DNA of 64,000 bases, taken from NCBI RefSeq assembly GCF_049310025.1, contig NZ_JBJYKD010000005.1, positions 62,001 to 126,000 of the forward strand, given 5' to 3'. A program made the translations under genes and the position numbers. Source of the stretch: JBJYKD01 sp049310025. GTDB taxonomy: Bacteria; Bacillota; Thermosediminibacteria; Thermosediminibacterales; Tepidanaerobacteraceae. Under the pieces are notes generated by a model that saw only the letters and a program-made list of their open reading frames with translations, made no database searches and was not told the origin of the DNA. Numbering within the stretch: the stretch's first letter is position 1; every line of letters begins with the position of its first letter. Shown in pieces: positions 17,825 through 25,636 of this stretch.

Positions 17825-17906
17825 CAATATCAGAAATCCTATCAATGCCCCTCCATCTACAATTAGAGAAATGCCGTTGATTAATCTTGCTGCATTCCGC
17901 TTATTG
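17825..17906 (-). pseudogene. Short remnant of an SDR-family dehydrogenase C-terminus
   Basis: Between the dehydrogenase stop and dctP a minus-strand frame reads NAARLINGISLIVDGGALIG. This matches the C-terminal end of short-chain dehydrogenases (A..I.G..I.VDGG). No other part of such a gene is present, so it is a deletion remnant. It suggests the operon once carried an additional oxidoreductase between the zinc dehydrogenase and the TRAP genes. Confidence 0.5.
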
Positions 17907-18920
17907 CTAATTAACTGACGCAATCACTTTTAAATAATTAACGGGGTTATTGACAATACGCTCGAAGTATTCAGGCAGCTGATCAAAGTCGATAACGGCC
18001 GATATAATAGGATCTACATTAATATGACCCTTTGAAATAAGCTCAATTGCTTCCGGGAAAAGTTTAGCACTATTTCTTGATCCCTTAATAACCAATTCCT
18101 TTTTTGTAATTGTAAAAGTGGGCAGCGGTACCTCCTCATGAGGATAACCTACAAGAGAAATTCTGGCAGTGTATCCTGCGTAATCAATAATGCTTCTAAC
18201 CGCCTTCTCGGATCCGGATGCTTCAACAATTACCTCAGCCATTCTCCCGTTTGTGATGGATTTTATAGCTTCATTAGCATCACAGGTTGTTGGATTGATC
18301 ACATAATCTATTCCTAACTTCTTTGCAATTTTTAACCTGCTATCAATCGGATCCACTAAAATCGGTATAGCTTTTAGATATCTTATATACAGTGCAGCCA
18401 GTATCCCGATAGTGCCGGCCCCGGTAACCACTACATATTTATTCTCCTTGATATTTGCTCTCTGAACCCCATGCATCGATATGGTAAGGGGCTCAACCAT
18501 GACTATTTGCTCCCATGTCATATTCTCCGGAACTTTGTGTAAAAGATGAATATCATGGACTAAATATTCAGCAAACGCACCATTTTGATGGACACCGAGA
18601 ACGCTGAGATTTTCACAGCAGTTTGTTCTACCGATTGAGCAGGGATAACATTGACCACAGTAGCGATATGGTTCAATGGCTACAGTGTCTCCAACTTTCA
18701 GCCCGTATTCGTTATCCGGTATATTCACTATCGTCCCTGCGGCTTCATGGCCGAGTATTCTTGGATATACCCCCAAAGGCGAAGTTCCTTTGTAAGCAGA
18801 TAAATCAGATCCGCAAATTCCTGCTGAAACAATTTTAATCAGTGCCTTGTCTTTGTACTCCGGAATTTCACATTGTTCAATAGTAAGATACCTTGGTTTT
18901 TTTAATACCAATGCCTTCAT
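17907..18920 (-). CDS. Zinc-dependent alcohol/sugar-acid dehydrogenase (MDR family)
   Basis: Medium-chain dehydrogenase of 337 residues. Catalytic zinc ligands Cys36 and His58-Glu59 and the structural cysteines 88, 91, 94 and 101/102 are present, with TGAGTIGIL as the nucleotide motif. It resembles L-idonate, sorbitol and threonine dehydrogenases. The start at 18920 follows GAGGTG. It is the first gene behind the sigma-54-type promoter at 19078-19095 and precedes the TRAP transporter, so it probably oxidises the imported hydroxy-carboxylate or a derivative (inference). Confidence 0.85.
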   Translation of the reverse strand: MKALVLKKPRYLTIEQCEIPEYKDKALIKIVSAGICGSDLSAYKGTSPLGVYPRILGHEAAGTIVNIPDNEYGLKVGDTVAIEPYRYCGQCYPCSIGRTNCCENLSVLGVHQNGAFAEYLVHDIHLLHKVPENMTWEQIVMVEPLTISMHGVQRANIKENKYVVVTGAGTIGILAALYIRYLKAIPILVDPIDSRLKIAKKLGIDYVINPTTCDANEAIKSITNGRMAEVIVEASGSEKAVRSIIDYAGYTARISLVGYPHEEVPLPTFTITKKELVIKGSRNSAKLFPEAIELISKGHINVDPIISAVIDFDQLPEYFERIVNNPVNYLKVIASVN

Positions 18921-18979
18921 TTTATTCACCTCGATATAGAGCTTCGTTTTAAGACAGATACCTCTGGGATTTCTCCTTA

Positions 18980-18995
18980 AACAAGCATGCTTGTT
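18980..18995. promoter_or_regulatory. Perfect palindrome in the leader of the dehydrogenase/TRAP operon
   Basis: AACAAGCATGCTTGTT, a perfect 16-base palindrome located downstream of the predicted sigma-54 start and about 60 bases before the start codon. It could be an operator for an extra repressor or a short RNA hairpin. Confidence 0.4.
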
Positions 18996-19077
18996 AAAAG
19001 GCATTTCCGCTTTTTACCAGGTATACAAGTGATTTTGAAAACAAAATTATTATTCTGTAACTTCATTAATATTTTAC

Positions 19078-19095
19078 AAGCAATAATCATGCCAA
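19078..19095 (-). promoter_or_regulatory. Sigma-54 (-24/-12) promoter of the dehydrogenase/TRAP operon
   Basis: TTGGCATGATTATTGCTT on the minus strand, GG and GC ten bases apart, nearly the same as the PTS promoter at 9120. It lies between the activator gene and the operon it should control. A possible upstream inverted repeat GCAATT-N11-AATTGC follows at about 19105-19130. Confidence 0.8.
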
Positions 19096-19136
19096 TTGAA
19101 AACACGCAATTCTTAACAAAATAATTGCTATTTATT

Positions 19137-21017
19137 TCAATTATGAATTTCTTTCTTTTCATTTTTGTAATAATTTAATTTCCTCCATAATGTAACCCTG
19201 CTGATACCTAACTTACTGCACAGCTCATCAGGTGTATAATGTTCGCTCAGCTGTCTTATTATCTGTGCTTCAATTTCCTTTAAACTTTTTATTTTATTTA
19301 TTTCTATTATTTCGATGATTTTTTTTGGTTCGAATGTGGCAGCCTCTTCATTTAGTAAAGATGATACCAGATTTGAATCTACAATAGAATCTTCGCAAAG
19401 CACTACCAGCTTTTCGGCAAAATTCCTCAATTCTCTTATATTCCCGGGCCATTTATAGTTTTCAAGAATATGTACTGCTTCGTCTTTAAAAATAATTTCT
19501 CCGTTCTTTTTTTTACTGTATTTTTTAATATAATATTTCAAAATAGGCAATATATCTTTTACTCTCTCTCGCAGGGGAGGCAGATTTAATTTTAATACAT
19601 TGATACGATAGTAAAGGTCTTCTCTGAATTTTCCCTGTTTGACCATTTCCAACAGATTCCTGTTTGTAGCGCATATTATTCGGACATCGATGGGTATAAT
19701 TTTATCGTCTCCAAGTCTCATAATTTCTTTTTCTTGAAGGACTCTTAGCAATCTTCCCTGAATTTCTAAAGGCAGCTCGCCGATTTCATCCAAAAAAAGG
19801 GTCCCCTGATGAGCTAACTCAAAAAGACCCGGTTTCCCACCTTTTCGAGCGCCTGTAAAAGCCCCCTCCGCATAGCCGAACAATTCGCTTTCGATTATAC
19901 TTGGAGGAAGCGAGGCACAATTAATGGACACAAAAGGACCACTTTTCCTTTCACTGTAATTATGCATACTTTGAGCAAATATTTCTTTTCCTGTGCCTGT
20001 TTCACCAACTATGAGTACATTTGAATTTGTGCACGCATACTTTTTAGCTTTATCAATTATTGACTTAATACTTTCAGACTCCCCTATAATATCCTCAAAA
20101 TGGTGTTTAGCATAAAGGCCTTTTTTATATAGTGATGATCTTATTTTCCTTTCAAAATCCTGTATATTGCTGACTTTTTGTAAAGTAATAATATTTCCTT
20201 CATGCTTTTCTCCAGAATAAACGGGAATAACTTTAGCAAAAATTTCTATACCATTTATATCCGTAATCATTTCACTTCTGTCTGTATTAATTAATGTTTC
20301 TATATCACTATATCCTAAGTTTTGTTTTTGATTATAAATCGCTTTTGCAACTCTATTGCAAAAATTTATTCGTTTATCATTTGTAATTGAAATTACGCCT
20401 TCCTCGATGTTATCAATAATAGCATTTAGCTGTGCCGATCTTAGGCGCTCATGTTCTTTAGCCTTTACTATATTCACGGCCTCTTTGATAGCCGTCATAA
20501 TTGATATTTCTCCTGAATCCAGCAATTCGGTAACAAGGTTGTACCTTTCGGCAAAATCCACCGCCAGTTTATCGCCCACCACAGCCTGGATACCTTGATT
20601 ATACAAATTTTTTATTTCATCGGATATTTTCTTTACATTTTCACACGGACGCATGTATATTTTGACTCCAAACATTTCGTAATTAATGTTTTTTTCAATT
20701 AATATGTTAGCCCTGTTCACTACGCCTATTTTATTAACCCCTCTTTTTGCGACATTAGAAATGGCCTTCATGAAATCATTAATAGAAACCTTAATTTCTA
20801 CAACTGATATTTCTTGAAAGCTGCTGCTTATCATCTCGGCTGTACCGCCTCTGCTTATAACTACGTCAATACCCTGATGCTTTTTGACAGCTTTCAGCCC
20901 TTCTTCCATATTTCCGATTTCGATAATTATCGGTGTATTGATACCCATATTTTTGGCCACTTTATAAGCTGATTCAGCGATATTTTTGTACGGTGCCACC
21001 AGCAATATTTTGCTCAT
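19137..21017 (-). CDS. PrpR-like sigma-54-dependent activator
   Basis: Regulator of 626 residues. N-terminal PrpR-type sensor domain (about 1-180, with VVISRGGTAEMI); PAS domain (about 195-300); AAA+ domain with Walker A GETGTGKE and the sigma-54 loop GAFTGA; C-terminal Fis-type helix-turn-helix (YTPDELCSKLGISRVTLWRK). PrpR-type sensor domains bind small metabolites. The start at 21017 has AGGGTGAT in front. It is the obvious activator of the promoter at 19078 immediately downstream. Confidence 0.9.
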   Translation of the reverse strand: MSKILLVAPYKNIAESAYKVAKNMGINTPIIIEIGNMEEGLKAVKKHQGIDVVISRGGTAEMISSSFQEISVVEIKVSINDFMKAISNVAKRGVNKIGVVNRANILIEKNINYEMFGVKIYMRPCENVKKISDEIKNLYNQGIQAVVGDKLAVDFAERYNLVTELLDSGEISIMTAIKEAVNIVKAKEHERLRSAQLNAIIDNIEEGVISITNDKRINFCNRVAKAIYNQKQNLGYSDIETLINTDRSEMITDINGIEIFAKVIPVYSGEKHEGNIITLQKVSNIQDFERKIRSSLYKKGLYAKHHFEDIIGESESIKSIIDKAKKYACTNSNVLIVGETGTGKEIFAQSMHNYSERKSGPFVSINCASLPPSIIESELFGYAEGAFTGARKGGKPGLFELAHQGTLFLDEIGELPLEIQGRLLRVLQEKEIMRLGDDKIIPIDVRIICATNRNLLEMVKQGKFREDLYYRINVLKLNLPPLRERVKDILPILKYYIKKYSKKKNGEIIFKDEAVHILENYKWPGNIRELRNFAEKLVVLCEDSIVDSNLVSSLLNEEAATFEPKKIIEIIEINKIKSLKEIEAQIIRQLSEHYTPDELCSKLGISRVTLWRKLNYYKNEKKEIHN

Positions 21018-21026
21018 AAATATCAC

Positions 21027-21391
21027 CCTCGACCATCATCTTCGTTTTTCAGTAATTTTTTTATTACTATTGAAGAAATTAACACACGAAATAATTTGAC
21101 AAACTTTATGAAAATCCTTCATAAACGAAGCCATCACTCTAGTTCCTGAAAAACCCTTATATACTTTATTATAGATTCTAAAAGCCCCCAATTTTTGACG
21201 GGAGCTTCATTAACTCCGGATCTTATCAAGTTATTCATAACCAAATATGACAATAAACGCCTGAGACTCCGTTAATATATGGCCTCTTATCTACGGTCGC
21301 CCCCCGGGCCCGATTGATGCTGATGGACTTATTAGGCCGTGAAAAGAGGCACATTATTTAAACAAACATTTTTGCGAAAGGGGTTTTTAAA
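21027..21391. other. Spacer upstream of the selenoprotein
   Basis: No gene was seen. A weak hairpin AGCCCCC/GGGAGCT (21183-21206) with one mismatch could end minus-strand transcription. No convincing promoter for the selenoprotein was found by eye. Confidence 0.25.
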
Positions 21392-21580
21392 ATGGCCAAG
21401 GACATGAGAATCTCCATTGAATATTGCACGGCATGAGGGTACCTTCCCAAAGCCGTCAGTCTGACGGAAGGCATACTTAAACGGTTTAAAAACGATGTTA
21501 AGTCGCTGGAGCTTATTCCCTCCAGCGGCGGCGTTTTTGAGGTAACATTGGACGGGAAACTGATTTTTTCCAACAAATAG
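21392..21580 (+). CDS. SelW/Rdx-family selenoprotein with in-frame UGA (Sec)
   Basis: Read through the TGA at 21434-21436 the frame gives 62 residues: MAKDMRISIEYCTAU, then GYLPKAVSLTEGILKRF, and PSSGGVFEVTLDG near the end. This is the thioredoxin-like Rdx (SelW/SelT/SelH) fold, with the redox motif CxxU at residues 12-15 and the family's GGVFEV...DG signature. Bacterial relatives often have Cys in place of Sec. AAAGGGG precedes the ATG. A hairpin downstream of the UGA has the geometry of a bacterial SECIS. Expected role: thiol/selenol redox protein in the cytoplasm, partner unknown. It lies alone between a regulator and an exporter operon. Confidence 0.82.
21437..21471 (+). promoter_or_regulatory. 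Bacterial SECIS-like hairpin
   Basis: Directly behind the UGA: CCTT (21442-21445), a seven-base bulge, CCGTCA (21453-21458), loop GTC, TGACGG (21462-21467), AAGG (21468-21471). The loop G is 22 bases behind the UGA, within the usual bacterial range, and the apex AGTCT resembles the SelB-binding loop of formate dehydrogenase mRNAs. Confidence 0.65.
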
Positions 21581-21689
21581 ACAGGTAGATTTCCCGAACC
21601 GGGTGAAGCTTTTAAACCGGAACGGAACCGCCCGGCAGCATTCATGGCTCTTGTAATTCTGTCTTTTTTTAACTGATGAATTTATCATG

Positions 21690-21812
21690 TTATATATGTT
21701 TTTCCTGATATATGCTTTTCCTGATTAGCTCCGCCATTGAAATTCCCTGAACCCGGGCCATGGCTTTAGGTGAGGAGTACTGCTGTTCAGGAAGCTGGAT
21801 CTGTAGTGTCAA
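21690..21812 (-). pseudogene. Truncated ribbon-helix-helix protein
   Basis: About 40 residues reading TLQIQLPEQQYSSPKAMARV and then QGISMAELIRKSIYQ, a CopG/RHH antitoxin-like DNA-binding fold that has no ATG and no good ribosome site. The frame continues upstream inside the TetR gene. The only possible start is the TTG at 21812. Probably a decayed antitoxin-type gene; a partner toxin is not visible. Confidence 0.5.
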
Positions 21813-21825
21813 CTTGAGATTTATA

Positions 21826-22422
21826 TCAGGATTCACCGGGGCTCTGGACCAAACCCTTTTCCAGGAGGTTTGACATTTCTTCCAGGGCTGCATCAAAGAT
21901 GTCAGGTATTCCACCGCTTTTACTTTCAAGAATAAATTTTGTCATCAAAGCCTCCACAGCGCCGAAAATGATCACCGAAAGAATTTCCGGGTTGCACTTT
22001 CTTATAAACCCTTTATCAACGCCTTCCTGTATGATGTCTTTAATGCGTGCCGGAAGCTCTTCAAATTTTTTCACATGGACCATCCTGTCATGCTCCGCAA
22101 AACCCCGCTCGTTCAAAAGGACTTTTGCCAGGTTTGGATTTTTCTTCATCTCCGAAAAATGCATATTCATGATTTCCCGAATCTTTTCCACCGGACCTGT
22201 GTCTCTTTTTTTCAAATCTTCAAGAAAACTCACCCTCTTTTCATACTCTACCTGAAAAATGTAGTCAAGTATGTCTTCTTTTTTTTCAAAATAGTTGTAT
22301 ACGGTACCTACCGCCACCCCGGCCCTGGCGGCGATCCTGTCCACTGTAGCGTTGAAAAAACCGTTTTCCGCTATCACGTCTATGGCGGCTTTCCTGATCA
22401 ATTCTTTCTTAATTTTAACCAC
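21826..22422 (-). CDS. TetR-family repressor of the ABC export operon
   Basis: Regulator of 198 residues with the N-terminal TetR helix-turn-helix (ATVDRIAARAGVAVGTVYNYF) and a helical ligand domain. GTG start at 22422. It is the last gene on the strand of the HlyD/ABC/ABC/permease cluster, 144 bases behind the permease, and most likely controls that operon through the operator at 26877-26894. The ligand is unknown. Confidence 0.85.
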   Translation of the reverse strand: MVKIKKELIRKAAIDVIAENGFFNATVDRIAARAGVAVGTVYNYFEKKEDILDYIFQVEYEKRVSFLEDLKKRDTGPVEKIREIMNMHFSEMKKNPNLAKVLLNERGFAEHDRMVHVKKFEELPARIKDIIQEGVDKGFIRKCNPEILSVIIFGAVEALMTKFILESKSGGIPDIFDAALEEMSNLLEKGLVQSPGES

Positions 22423-22566
22423 CTCTTCCCGGCAAATTTTAACAATCCACTGAAACGTTTACAGATTTCCGGTATGTTCAAAGAAATTCCTCATCAATAC
22501 GCTCCATTTTCTCCTTTCCCGGAACGTTTTCCGGCTGGCGCTTCTTTCTCGCTCTAATCTTTCTTT

Positions 22567-23706
22567 TTACCCGATGCGCTTCTGGAATTTATTTGCAGCC
22601 AGCACCAGCAAACCCATTCCAAAGAGTGCCAGAATCATGGACTCCGTCAGCAAATAGCGCAGGCCTATGCCTTTAAGTATTATGCCTCTGAGTACTTTCA
22701 AAAAGTACGTGAGAGGAATAAAATTGCTGATAAGATATACAAATTTCGGCATGGCATCCCGTGGAAACATAAAGCCGGACAAAAGTATATTCGGCATTAT
22801 AAGGAACATCGAAAGCTGCATGGCCTGCAGCTGTGTATGGGAGATGGTGGATATGAAAAGCCCTATTCCAAGCGCTCCTAAAAGAAACATGACGGAAATA
22901 CCAAAAAGCAGCAGGATATTGCCTTTTATCGGGACTTTAAACCAGAGGGTCCCCATGCCCACCGCCAGTATGAGGTCTACAAAGCCGATGATAACATAGG
23001 GAATAATCTTGCCCACCATCAGCTCCATTCTGGTGATGGGTGTGACAATCAGCTGTTCAAGGGTGCCTCTTTCCCTTTCTCTCACCAGAGCAAACGATGT
23101 GAGCATAAGCGTGATGTTCTGGAGTATTATCCCTATCAGCCCCGGTATGTTGAACCAGACGCTGTCCATATCCGGGTTATACCATACTCTGGGTCTCAAG
23201 TCAAGCACGCCCGGCATATTTCTGCCCTGCGTCATCTTCATGATACGCTCCGAGGCAATTTCCGTTGAAAACATCTGGGCCACAGAACCGGCGCTTGACA
23301 ATATCACCTGGGCCGTGGTAGGGTCCGTGCCGTCCACCACCAGCTGTATTTGAGCAGTCTTGCCCTTGCTGATGTTCTTGGAGTAGTCGGGCGGGATGAT
23401 AATACCCGCCTTTGCGCTTCCCTTATCGACAAGCATTCTAACTTCGTCTATGCTCTTTGCAAAATAGTTCAGATCGAAATACTGAGAGTTGGAGAATCTT
23501 TCCAGCAACTCACGGCTTTGCCTGCCGATGTCCAGGTTCAACACCGCTGTGGACACATGGTCTACATTGCTGGAAACCCCATAGCCGAAAAGCAAAAGCT
23601 GCATTATCGGCATTAGAAGTATTAAGGCCACCGTCCTCGGGTCGCGGCGTATCTGGATGAATTCTTTATTAATAATGGCCAGTATTCTTCTGGCATTGAG
23701 TTTCAT
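22567..23706 (-). CDS. ABC-2 type export permease
   Basis: Membrane subunit of 379 residues: an N-terminal helix, a large extracytoplasmic domain (about 45-175) and five helices in the C-terminal half, as in YhgE/YbhR-type ABC-2 permeases. The segment RERERGTLEQLIVTPI before the helices is characteristic. The start at 23706 has AAGGGAG upstream; the longer frame starts within that ribosome site. It pairs with the two ATPases and the HlyD protein upstream. Usually two permeases occur in such sets; here there is only one, which may form a homodimer. Confidence 0.88.
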   Translation of the reverse strand: MKLNARRILAIINKEFIQIRRDPRTVALILLMPIMQLLLFGYGVSSNVDHVSTAVLNLDIGRQSRELLERFSNSQYFDLNYFAKSIDEVRMLVDKGSAKAGIIIPPDYSKNISKGKTAQIQLVVDGTDPTTAQVILSSAGSVAQMFSTEIASERIMKMTQGRNMPGVLDLRPRVWYNPDMDSVWFNIPGLIGIILQNITLMLTSFALVRERERGTLEQLIVTPITRMELMVGKIIPYVIIGFVDLILAVGMGTLWFKVPIKGNILLLFGISVMFLLGALGIGLFISTISHTQLQAMQLSMFLIMPNILLSGFMFPRDAMPKFVYLISNFIPLTYFLKVLRGIILKGIGLRYLLTESMILALFGMGLLVLAANKFQKRIG

Positions 23707-23730
23707 TGTAATACTCCCTTCCATCCGCTA

Positions 23731-24684
23731 TTATTTTATCTCTGTTGACACCTTATCCCGGCTCTTTTCCTCCACCAGGAAGACAAACACATCCTCCAGT
23801 GAAGGTGTCACGTGTTCGGCGCTGTGCACATTTATACCGGCGCCTTCCAGCAGCCGTCTTATGTCCCCCAGATAACGCCTCGCGTCTTCCACCACCGCAT
23901 GAAGTCCGGCACCGTATACGGCCGCATCAATTACAAAAGGGGCCGATTTTAACAACTCAAGGGAATCCATGAGCCTGTCGCATTTTATCTCTACAATGTG
24001 GCCCTTCATTTTCTTTCTTTTCAGATTGCCGGGCGTATCCAGCGCCAGGAGATTGCCGTAATGTATGAACCCTATGGTATTGCAGTGCTCCGCCTCGTCC
24101 ATGTAGTGCGTTGTCACCATAATTGTCACGCCCTTTTCCGACAGCCTGTATATCAGGTCCCAGAACTGCCTCCGGGCCACGGGATCTACTCCTCCGGTGG
24201 GTTCGTCCAGGAATAAAAATCGGGGGTTGTGGATAATGGCGCACCCAAGGGCCAGCCTCTGTTTCCAGCCACCGGATAATGTGGAGGTTATGTAATCCTC
24301 CCTGCCCACCAGGTCCGCCATTTCAAGGATTTCCTTTTTTCTTTGCCTCAAGACATCCTTCGGCACAAGATATACCCCGGCGTAAAAATCCAGGTTTTCT
24401 TCCACCGTCAGTTCCTCATAGAGGCTGAATTTTTGGGACATGTAGCCTACGTTCAACCTTATCTTTTCCGAATCTTTCACAATGTCGTAGCCCAGCACCT
24501 TACCCGAACCCGAAGTGGGAGCAATCAAACCGATAAGCATCCGGATTACCGTCGTCTTGCCCGAGCCGTTAGGGCCCAGAAATCCGAAAATCTCGCCTTC
24601 CCTTATGTCAAAACTCACATTGTTGACCGCCGTAAAATTCCCGAACTTTTTTGTGAGATTCCTTATCTCTACTGCATTAGGCAC
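23731..24684 (-). CDS. ABC transporter ATP-binding protein (exporter)
   Basis: ATPase of 317 residues with Walker A GPNGSGKTT, signature LSGGWKQRL (W where Q is common) and Walker B FLFLDEPTGGVDP. GTG start; overlaps the end of the preceding ATPase by eight bases. Together with the neighbouring ATPase it corresponds to the two halves of fused exporters such as YbhF. Confidence 0.9.
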   Translation of the reverse strand: MPNAVEIRNLTKKFGNFTAVNNVSFDIREGEIFGFLGPNGSGKTTVIRMLIGLIAPTSGSGKVLGYDIVKDSEKIRLNVGYMSQKFSLYEELTVEENLDFYAGVYLVPKDVLRQRKKEILEMADLVGREDYITSTLSGGWKQRLALGCAIIHNPRFLFLDEPTGGVDPVARRQFWDLIYRLSEKGVTIMVTTHYMDEAEHCNTIGFIHYGNLLALDTPGNLKRKKMKGHIVEIKCDRLMDSLELLKSAPFVIDAAVYGAGLHAVVEDARRYLGDIRRLLEGAGINVHSAEHVTPSLEDVFVFLVEEKSRDKVSTEIK

Positions 24685-25627
24685 CCCGCCTCACCTCCAT
24701 ATCTTTTTTCATTTCCCTGACACTTGTTATAAAAACGTCTTCGAGGCTGGGGCTAATCTTTTTTATGTCAAGCGTTTTTATATTTTTATCTCCAAAATCC
24801 AGTGCCAGTCTGTCTCTGGCGTAATTAAAATCGCTTACGATTATGTGAAGTTCCTCGCCGTATATGTAAACATCTTCGACGTACGGCAGCTCGCCTGCAT
24901 AATCCCTGGCTTTAAAAATGTTGTCAACGGATACCGAAAGCAATTCTCTTTCAAAACCCTTTATCATGTTTTCAGGCTTATCCAGCCGGATTATGTCTCC
25001 GTTATACATGAGCCCCACCTCGTCGCACCTTTCCGCTTCATCCATGTAAGGTGTACTCACAAATATGGTGGTGCCCTGGTTTTTCAGGCCAAACAGGATT
25101 TTCCAGAACTCCCGCCGGGCCACCGGGTCCACCCCCGTCGTGGGTTCGTCCAGGAAAAGGTATTCCGGGGTATGAATTAGATTGCAGGAAAGCGCCAGTT
25201 TCTGTTTCATGCCGCCTGAAAGCTGGTCCGCCAGTTTCCCGACATGCTCCGTCAAATTGCTGAAGGCCAGGAGCTCTTTTATCCTCTCCCTCCTCTCCCG
25301 CCGCGGCACCTGATATATTTCGGCGTAAAACTCCAGGTTTTCCATGACTGTAAGGTCTCCGTAAAGGCTGAAACGCTGAGGCATGTAACCTATATATTCT
25401 TTAAGCTGTTCCCCCTGCGCAGCAGTATTGTATCCTCCTACAAAGGCTTCCCCTTCGTCCGGTAAAAGGATGCCGCACAGCATCCTGATAGTGGTGGTCT
25501 TGCCCGCCCCGTCCGGGCCCACCAGCCCGAAAATGGTCCCTTTTTTTACCGAAAGGTTCATACCTCTAACTGCCGTAACGTCCCCGAAACGCTTCGTCAG
25601 CCTAGAAGTCCTTATGGCTTCATCCAT
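24677..25627 (-). CDS. ABC transporter ATP-binding protein (exporter)
   Basis: ATPase of 316 residues with Walker A GPDGAGKTT, signature LSGGMKQKL and Walker B FLFLDEPTTGVDP. GAGGTGAT lies before the ATG. The C-terminal part is about 90 residues beyond the core domain. It lies nine bases behind the HlyD gene. The two ATPases differ clearly, so a heterodimer is likely. Confidence 0.9.
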   Translation of the reverse strand: MDEAIRTSRLTKRFGDVTAVRGMNLSVKKGTIFGLVGPDGAGKTTTIRMLCGILLPDEGEAFVGGYNTAAQGEQLKEYIGYMPQRFSLYGDLTVMENLEFYAEIYQVPRRERRERIKELLAFSNLTEHVGKLADQLSGGMKQKLALSCNLIHTPEYLFLDEPTTGVDPVARREFWKILFGLKNQGTTIFVSTPYMDEAERCDEVGLMYNGDIIRLDKPENMIKGFERELLSVSVDNIFKARDYAGELPYVEDVYIYGEELHIIVSDFNYARDRLALDFGDKNIKTLDIKKISPSLEDVFITSVREMKKDMEVRRGA

Positions 25628-25636
25628 GCTATCACC

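Noticed and set aside
18977..19162. Minus-strand frame of 61 codons between the PrpR-like activator and the dehydrogenase
   Set aside because: It overlaps the sigma-54 promoter and palindrome and has no ribosome site or family resemblance.
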